Shown piece by piece: positions 57,791 through 64,000 of a stretch of 64,000 bases of DNA. A program made the position numbers and the translations under genes. Source of the DNA: Asterella californica. Lineage: Eukaryota > Streptophyta > Marchantiopsida > Marchantiales > Aytoniaceae. The notes under the pieces are model-generated. The model worked only from the letters and a program-made list of their open reading frames with translations. It searched no databases and was not told the origin of the DNA. The first letter of the stretch is position 1. Each line of letters begins with the position of its first letter. Location: the NCBI GenBank assembly GCA_036924285.1, contig JAYKYS010000011.1:5952001-6016000 (forward strand), read 5' to 3'.

Positions 57791-58740
57791 TCACAGAAGC
57801 TGTCTTCCTGGTGATCTTGGTGCTGGGTATATCTTCCTGCAAATCGGATTCAGATCCGGAGTGAATGGTCGAGAAAGATGTGCTCTTCCTAGGAACGCTC
57901 CTAGGTCCCATCCTTCTAGGTGACGACGCGTCTTCTGTGTCGCTGGAGTCATCTTTTCGTAATCGTCTTTTGATGAGTGCTTGGTCCCTCCTGAGGCACT
58001 AGAGTGGGAGGGGAAGACATGACAACTATCCGGTCTTCTTCCTCCGAGGTCTCTTTCTTCACCTCTCATTGTCCCGATGGCCCATACTTGATCAACTGGT
58101 TCTCCTTCAGTCCTCTCTGTACACATATAGATAGCAGAAGAAGGGGGTGAGATGCCCTCCTACTGAGGTGCCCAAGTACACCAACTTGGCATGGATGTAG
58201 ACGTGGAAGAAGGCACCCTAGTTGATGACCTCTCCTGTCCAAACTGCTTCCAGAAACTCTACATCGTGGTCTCCAAGATATCTGACCTTTTGAGATTTTC
58301 CCTTGAGAAAAAGGTGAAGGTACAGCTTCCTTAGAAGACGCTTCTTCGGCTCCCGGTAAGCTTTCATCTTCCATCCATTCCTCTCTTGTCTGTCTTCGAG
58401 GAAGAGGCATGTAGTACTCTCAAGTACATGTCATTTCCTTGAGATGATGGTGGAGATCTTCCCTTTCTCGAGCTCATACACACCGTTCTCTGATTTCGAC
58501 CGGTGAAAAGCTCTACGTCGTCACTCCACCGTCCACAAAGATGATCTTTCTCGGGCGACCCCTGCCTTGACAAGTACGCGGTTGCGAGAAGACAATGCTG
58601 CCCAGACCTCATCCAGAATATCCTGGTCTGCGAGATTCTAGTCCCATGTGAAGAAATCGAGACCAAACTCCTTGATGAAAGGTTTGGCCCCGATCAACTC
58701 TGCTTGCGATAACACCAACCCTCGAGGATGCATCGATATT
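57791..58740 (-). pseudogene. Family B protein, N-terminal half (copy 3, broken)
   Basis: Best-preserved N-terminal region of the family. On the minus strand it reads, across frames, MHPRGLVLSQAELIG near 58735, an internal RNGWKMKAYREPKKRLLRK, EVINWGAFFHVYIH near 58230, and HLTPFFCYLYVY near 58150, then an acidic stretch. The GAFFH...TPFFCYLY pattern resembles the conserved region of plant mobile-element Gag-like proteins; this is from memory and not verified. Confidence 0.5.
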
Positions 58741-59613
58741 TTGAACGTCTGTTACACTAAACCACACATACTTGCTGTGAGCCTAAGGCTCAACCCTTAC
58801 TAGGTCCTCACAGTCCAGCTTCCACTCTCAAAAGACAAATTTAGTCTTCCAGAAGACAGCTATTCTGTCTTCTAGAATTTTAATAGTGCTTCCTAAGTAC
58901 ATCATGTCTTCTGAGCTGTATCTAAGCAATCCTAATTAAGCAAGGCATCACATGACTTCTTAAGAAGATAATCCACCTTGCAATTCATCCTACTTCTTAA
59001 TAGAAGATGACAACATATGAGAAGCGAAGTCTGCGAATAATTCAGAAGAAGGTTGAAGAATCCTGCGGTGACGATGGTCTCCAAGAAGACTCTCGGGACA
59101 TCTTCTAGTTAACTGACATCTTCAGAAGACTTCCCGAGTCAGGCTTCTCATCACTGGTCTCACATGTCTTCGGCTTCCTACATGTAATATAACCTCGCAA
59201 CAGACAAGGAACATTCGTACTCTATTTTTCGACTCTTCACCTTGCATACACTCTCAAAAGAAGCTTGCTACGTAATGAGAAGACATGACTTTGACATTTC
59301 TCTCTAGATTCTGCCAGCAAGGCTTCTCACAATTCTATTCTAAAGTTCGGGAAGAAGAAAGAACAAGCTGCTATGGGTCAGACAAAAGAGACCCGTAGAG
59401 GACCCTCACATCTTCTCGCACATTCTGCCGGCCTTTCCAATCTTCTAGCTCTCTAGGAAAATATGGATTTGAGAAGCTAGGAAGCTTGGGTAGCACTAGC
59501 TCGATTCTCAATTTTCTACTTCTCGAAACAACAATCAACTCACGTTCACTCTGGATTCACATCAAACTTCTCACAACTCAAATTCTAATCCAATTCAACT
59601 ACTTGATGCGAAT

Positions 59614-59853
59614 TACAAACATTCAGCTTCTAGAAATGTCCAGACATTCAGATGAATCTTCTGTCCATGAATTTTAGAACAGAAGCGCATTAGGGTAGAG
59701 AAATTGATAGATAGAACAACGAATTTTAGAATGAGGAGGAGGAGAAGCTCAATTTCATTTCTCAGGAAGAGATTGGGAAGATGGCTGTCGAAAATTAGAC
59801 AGCGCTTCTCTGTCCAATCTGCTCAGAGAAAATTCAAGGGAGGGGAAAGATCG
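59614..59853 (-). repeat. Family B LTR 3' part (240 bp)
   Basis: Homologous to the leader-proximal end of the LTR at 53884-54110. It is cut at about 59853, where the head-to-head plus-strand copy begins. Confidence 0.7.
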
Positions 59854-61827
59854 TCAGGTGAAGGAAGAGACTTCGGAGGAAGAAGACTGGACGGCTGTCA
59901 TTTCTTCCCCTCCCACTCTAGTGTCTCAGGAGGGACTTGACACTTCATCATAAGACGATTACTGTGCGGAAAGATGACTCTAGCGACACTGAAGACGCGT
60001 CATCACCAAGGAGGATGAGACCTAAGAGCGTTCTTAAGAAGAGCACATCTTTCCCTACCATTCACTCCGGATCCGAGTCGGATTCGTAGGAAGACACCAT
60101 CAGTACCAAGATCACCAGGAAGACAGCTTCTGTGATCACATGGAGTCTTCTGAAGACTGCAGAAGCCAAGACCTAGATTGATGTTCCGATTGCGACAGGA
60201 GGATGCACAAAAGAGGACTGCTTCTGCAGTGGGAAGAGATCTTCCACCCCGGAAGACATTGAGAATAACATCTTTCCGAGCGCAGAAGGAGAAGATCATA
60301 GCGATAGAAGAGATACAAATGACTCTAGAAGACAGAGAAACCGTCACAGACCAATTTGTGGATATGAACTTGTCTTCTGTAAGAAAATGACTGAAGGAGT
60401 TCAGCGCCTTCTTCAGCTCTGAGATCCAACTAGCGATGGAGTTGGTGGAGAGACAAGTGATGGTTCAAGAGAAGCCGCAGCAGTCTGGATTTGGTCTTCG
60501 GATCTTGATCCAATAGGAGGAAGTCCAGAAGCAGAAGCTGGAAGCTTTGGAAGTCAACCTCCACACCGATTAACACGAAGTATAAGGTGGAAGCTTCTGC
60601 TTCTGTCAAGAAGTTGGTCTAGCTACGGAAGAGCAACCAGGAGTTGTAGATGCAACTTCAGCAGCAAGAGCAGAAAGTTCTACGGATCAGGGGTAAGTTA
60701 ACTGATCTCGCAGAGGAGAAGAAGACTTGGAGTGCACTGCGGGAAGCCGCGGAAGCCCAAGCTACAGAGGAGAAGAAGCAGCAGATAGAAGCATAAGTCC
60801 GATCCAAGGAGATTATGGAACAGATGAGAGAAGCGCTTTGGAAGAAGTTCAACTTCATTGCAGGAAGGAAGCTTCTGACCCTAGCTCGTACATGGGATTA
60901 CGCTTCCAGAGAGATGTTGATGGAATGCAAAGAGAGCATGTTCCATTACCTGGATCGACAGATCGAGGGACTGAAGACTCTTTACGGTCTTCCCTTGATT
61001 CTCCATCATGCAGTTACGTCTTCTGCTGCACCAGGACTAGCCATTGTGGAAGACCTCAACAAGGAGGAGTTTGATCTCGCTGTCCACTTGGTGGTGATAG
61101 CGTTGAAAGCCGAGAAGAAGAGCGAGGAAGCTCTAGAAGACATGAAGAGGAGATGACTTCCTAGGTATGTAGAGTGAAGGAGATGACTGTCTCTAACCCC
61201 TGCGAATCACTCCAGCTCCTAGCGTCGAGCAGGTTGCACAGAAGAGTCAGGAAGCGCAGGTGGATTCAGCTTCCCAACGACATCTTCTAGCTTCCGAAGT
61301 CATGATAGAGACGCACATGATTAGCACTGAGGAGGATATCACCTCAGCCACACCAGAGGTACCAGTAGAGCCACCCACGATGCCAGAAGTCAAATTAGAG
61401 GGTTAGGTAGGTGAGGATCCCATGGAGATCACACCTGACGACCAAGAATAGGTAGTAGGAGTAGTTAGTTGTTTAGACATGGCTATTTTGTAAGAAATCG
61501 GAGTCTGCTATTTTAAGATGGACAACTCTCTCTTTATTTTTAGATGACTGTCCATGTGGAATGATTAGCAACGGTAGGAGTAGGAAAGTACTATCCAAAC
61601 TGAGAGAGAATCGAAGCCTAGGAGGTGGTGGCCTTCTGACAGCGCCCCATTTTCCTCTCGGCTGTGAGTTGCGACTGGAAGGGATCTTCCTCTTGCGACT
61701 CAAGATAATTGTATAAAATTGATGCCAATGTAGAATTTTAGACACACATACACACACTCTACACGAGTAGAGTTGGGTTACACATATAGTAGGTCTGCAT
61801 CTCTGCTCCCAGCAGGGGATCGTAAGG
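59854..61827 (+). mobile_element. Family B copy 4 (plus strand, 5'-truncated)
   Basis: Begins inside the coding region (ggtgaaggaagagacttc, equivalent to 58062 in reverse) and runs through the coiled coil to a purine-rich end at 61827, followed by a family B LTR. It forms a long inverted repeat with 56389-58062. It retains the ~300-bp coiled-coil segment missing from copy 3. Confidence 0.75.
60178..61156 (+). pseudogene. Family B coiled-coil protein (copy 4, broken)
   Basis: 60178-60387 is open (DRETVTDQFVDMNLSSVRK) and ends at a TGA where other copies have Arg. A degraded coiled coil follows, then 60815-61156 (ALWKKFNFIAGRKLLTL, NKEEFDLAVHLVVIALKAEK). The last 114-codon piece is the best conserved block of the family across three copies. 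Confidence 0.6.
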
Positions 61828-62860
61828 TGTGGTGCCCACAAATTACAAGATTCATGAATTTTTGAAATTTTTGAGATTAATAACTTATCTGTATAACTGA
61901 AGAAGCGTTGTTACTTAAGATTACGGCTTCCTTAGCAAGAAGATGATCTTAAGGACTGTTTGTAATATTAAGTTGACTTCTTCGGAAGACGGAAGACTGT
62001 CTTTGGAAGACGGAAGACGGCCGAAGGCGGAAGACGACGGAATACACGCATCTTCTGGAAGACGGCAACCATGGAAGCTTAACCACGTAAGGAGTAGGTG
62101 CACCTACCAGGTAGCACCGAATCGGTAGGTAGGTCAGACGGGTCGAAACTCCTAAACTGCAAGGAAGATGCGCAGGAAGCGCATTAGCACAGAAACCTAC
62201 CTGCTTCCCGCATCGAGAGATTGGAGAACGAGAAGATCGATTCAGACAGCGAGTTGATTCGAATGAGGAAATCAGCGAGTGAAATCGAGTGAGGTTAGGA
62301 TCGATTCGAAGCTAGAAGAGAGGCGAAGTCGAATTGCTGAGCGCAGAAGAGTGTCGAGCTGAAGACGGTTTTCTGTGAGCTCCCGGAAGCTGACATTGGA
62401 GGGTGGCTGAGTGGAACCGAAGGTGGAATCGAGGCGTAGCCAGAAGCTGACCGCGGAAGCAGCCTTGTGGGGTCGCATTGGAGCTGGAACCAGAGCCAGA
62501 AGTGCGCAGAAGAGCGAAGACAGCTCGGGAAGTCGACAAAAGACAGTAGAGGTTCTTCCCATGTTCTCTTCCCTTTCCCACTGCTTCTCGCCTTTGTTTG
62601 GTATCCCCCGCGCTTCTCCGGTTGTTTGCAGGCAGCCTGATCGACCAATCCCCCACCCCTATTTTCCTATTGTGACCTTGGACGCGGAAGCGCTGCCCAA
62701 TTTCTGTCTGACATCTTCCTGCTTCTTCTCGAGTTCAATTCGAGCTTCCCTACCCCTAGTCCTCAAATTGGAGGTCCCCGCTATCAATTTCCCTACCCTA
62801 CCATCTCTCTACTCCCGAAACCTTGAACAGAAGACGCTTTGGAAGATCTGAACATCTTCC
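61828..62860 (+). repeat. Family B LTR, 5' ~1,033 bp
   Basis: Starts TGTGGTGCCCACA at 61828 right after the internal region, so it is in 3' LTR position. It aligns with the LTR at 54966-53884, including an imperfect stretch of GGAAGACGGAAGACGG repeats and a final GACGCTTTGG...AACATCTTCC. It stops ~50 bp short of the expected end and passes straight into family A gag at 62861. Confidence 0.75.
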
Positions 62861-64000
62861 GGAGAGAGGAGCAGAAACTATCCGTAGGGTCACAGGGTGG
62901 GGAGATCCTGTTGATGCTGCGTCTATCAAAGCATTCTTGGACGTGGATAGACACGTTCACTGGCAAGATGCTTCTGTGGAGGAGAAGAGGCGACGAGAAG
63001 CCTCTGAACTTGATACTGGAGTTCCGGAGGAGGTTGGAGATAGACGGAGGGTCACAAGGAGACGAGCAGCTCTTCCTGAGGACATCCCGTCTACTTCTGC
63101 AGCTCTCCACTTGCACCAGGTCCGATGGAGGACGTGCAGCGATCCCAGCAGGAGCCAACGACTGTTGGTAGACGGTTTACTGCCCAAGAGAAGGGGAAGG
63201 GACCGGCTTATAAGTTGGCGGTTGATATCGAGACTTCAACTGATCTCAAGAGCATCTTGGAGCAGAGAATACTTGACGCACGAATCGAGTTTTCTCTTCG
63301 GGAGGTTCTTGGTATTGCGAAGAGGGAGTTTCACGAGCTGATCATCGACATCATCAAGCGGAAGAGACAGGTGATGTCTGAACAAGTAGAAAGCCAGATG
63401 ATAGAGATGGTAGGAGCTTCTGTAAATGATGCAGAATTCGGGAAAGTGCACTTTCAGGAGGATGATGATACAGAGTATCAGCAAGAAGCGTTGGTTGCTG
63501 GTACCAATATTGCTGAATTCGATGATGATGAAGCTGGCGATGAGAGTCCAGCTGCTGATAGTGACTTCAGGAAGAGACACTAGGCTCGTGCTACGACGGC
63601 TACACGAGTTCGTCTCGGAAGTCTTGAACCTGTTGCTGCGTTAGTTGATCACGGTTCAGAGATCAACATCATGTCACGGGAGGTGTATGAGAAAGGTCAG
63701 TGGCCTATCGAACTGAACCATGGTTGGGTGCTACGAGCTGCAAACAACCAGAAGGGTGAGTTATACGGCGCTTGTCCCAACGTGAGAGTGAAACTGGGTG
63801 ATGTGGAGGTAGATCAGCACTTCTTCGTGCAGTCTTCTGCTTCTTATCCTGTGATTCTTGGTCAGCCTTACATTACTGCAGTTCGAATGGAGACGAAGGT
63901 GATGGATGATGGATCTCACTATGCTAGGATCCGTAGTCCAGATGATAGACGTTCTGTGCAGTTTTTGACCGTTCGTACGAACCACGAACGAAACAGACAG
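62861..64000 (+). pseudogene. Family A Gag-protease, 3' part (runs off the window)
   Basis: From GAGAGAGGAGCAG onward it matches the family A frame of 47916-49120 on the opposite strand: RVTGWGDPVDAASIKAFLDV, the basic linker, EFHELIIDIIKRKR, and the protease with VDHGSEINIMSREVYEKGQW and VILGQPYITAV. A one-base deletion near 63105 shifts the frame, and TAG at 63581-63583 replaces a Trp codon. The missing 5' part of a gag, ending ~7 nt before this point, lies at 40506-41855 on the minus strand. The frame is open at the window edge. Confidence 0.88.

Larger units (their letters stand above)
56389..59613 (-). mobile_element. Family B copy 3, internal region
   Basis: Leader (59613-58760), N-terminal coding half (58740-57640) and a shortened coiled-coil half (57623-56760), then a GT-rich stretch and a purine-rich end. 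The 5' LTR remains only as 240 bp at 59614-59853. Relative to the copies at 35 and 60 kb, about 300 bp of the coiled coil is missing near 57490. It carries many stops. It is the mirror image of the plus-strand copy at 59854-61827. Confidence 0.75.

Noticed and set aside
61980..62060. Repeated GGAAGACGGAAGAC units as a CRISPR or satellite array
   Set aside because: Only a few imperfect units are present, inside a family B LTR that is TTC/GAAG-rich throughout. There are no regular spacers.

Overview
The window looks like nuclear DNA of a green plant. It contains an intron-rich gene for a plastid-type AMY3-like alpha-amylase and a plant-type glycolipid transfer protein (GLTP) gene, set among nested plant-style retroelements. 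A non-seed land plant (bryophyte, lycophyte or fern) is my best guess, but the species cannot be fixed from the sequence alone. No bacterial, organellar or CRISPR features are seen.

Layout. 1-1,960: AT-rich DNA with no supported gene. 1,978-9,039: one nearly full-length L1-type LINE on the minus strand, bounded by a 17-bp target-site duplication; its ORF1 is frameshifted and its ORF2 has one in-frame stop. 10,028-10,633: intact single-exon GLTP gene, minus strand. 12,621-20,124: 14-exon AMY3-like gene, minus strand. My exon model joins in frame throughout and encodes 988 residues: a transit-peptide-like leader, a long Ala-rich coiled coil, then a GH13 alpha-amylase domain with all catalytic residues. 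20,125-27,130: mostly non-coding, with an AT-rich island (22.7-24.0 kb) holding remnants of membrane and coiled-coil protein ORFs of unknown origin.

27,140-64,000 is almost entirely nested LTR retroelements, named here by family. Family A is Ty3/gypsy: LTRs start TGTCGTG, there is a primer-binding site and polypurine tract, Gag has a zinc knuckle, protease has a DHGS site, and RT-RNaseH-integrase follow. It has one structurally complete but mutated copy (44.2-52.3 kb), a second copy tandem to it (40.5-43.6 kb), a strongly decayed copy (27.1-30.0 kb) and a plus-strand piece at the right edge. Family B consists of LTR elements whose only visible internal product is a long coiled-coil, Gag-like protein (copies at 34.5-40.5, 52.3-55.0, 56.4-59.9 and 59.9-62.9 kb). 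Family C LTRs (TGTAG...CTACA) and a separate Gag with zinc knuckles lie at 30-34.5 and 55.7-56.4 kb.

The most striking structural signal is a pair of reciprocal junctions at about 40,506 and 62,860. At one, the 5' part of a family A gag is fused to the last ~78 bp of a family B LTR. At the other, in opposite orientation, the first ~1,033 bp of a family B LTR is fused to the 3' part of a family A gag. One ~22.4-kb inversion would explain both. A second notable signal is a tRNA-like, cloverleaf-folding segment with pol III A- and B-box matches, present three times inside family A LTRs. The two host genes look functional; every transposon ORF seen carries at least one disabling change or truncation.
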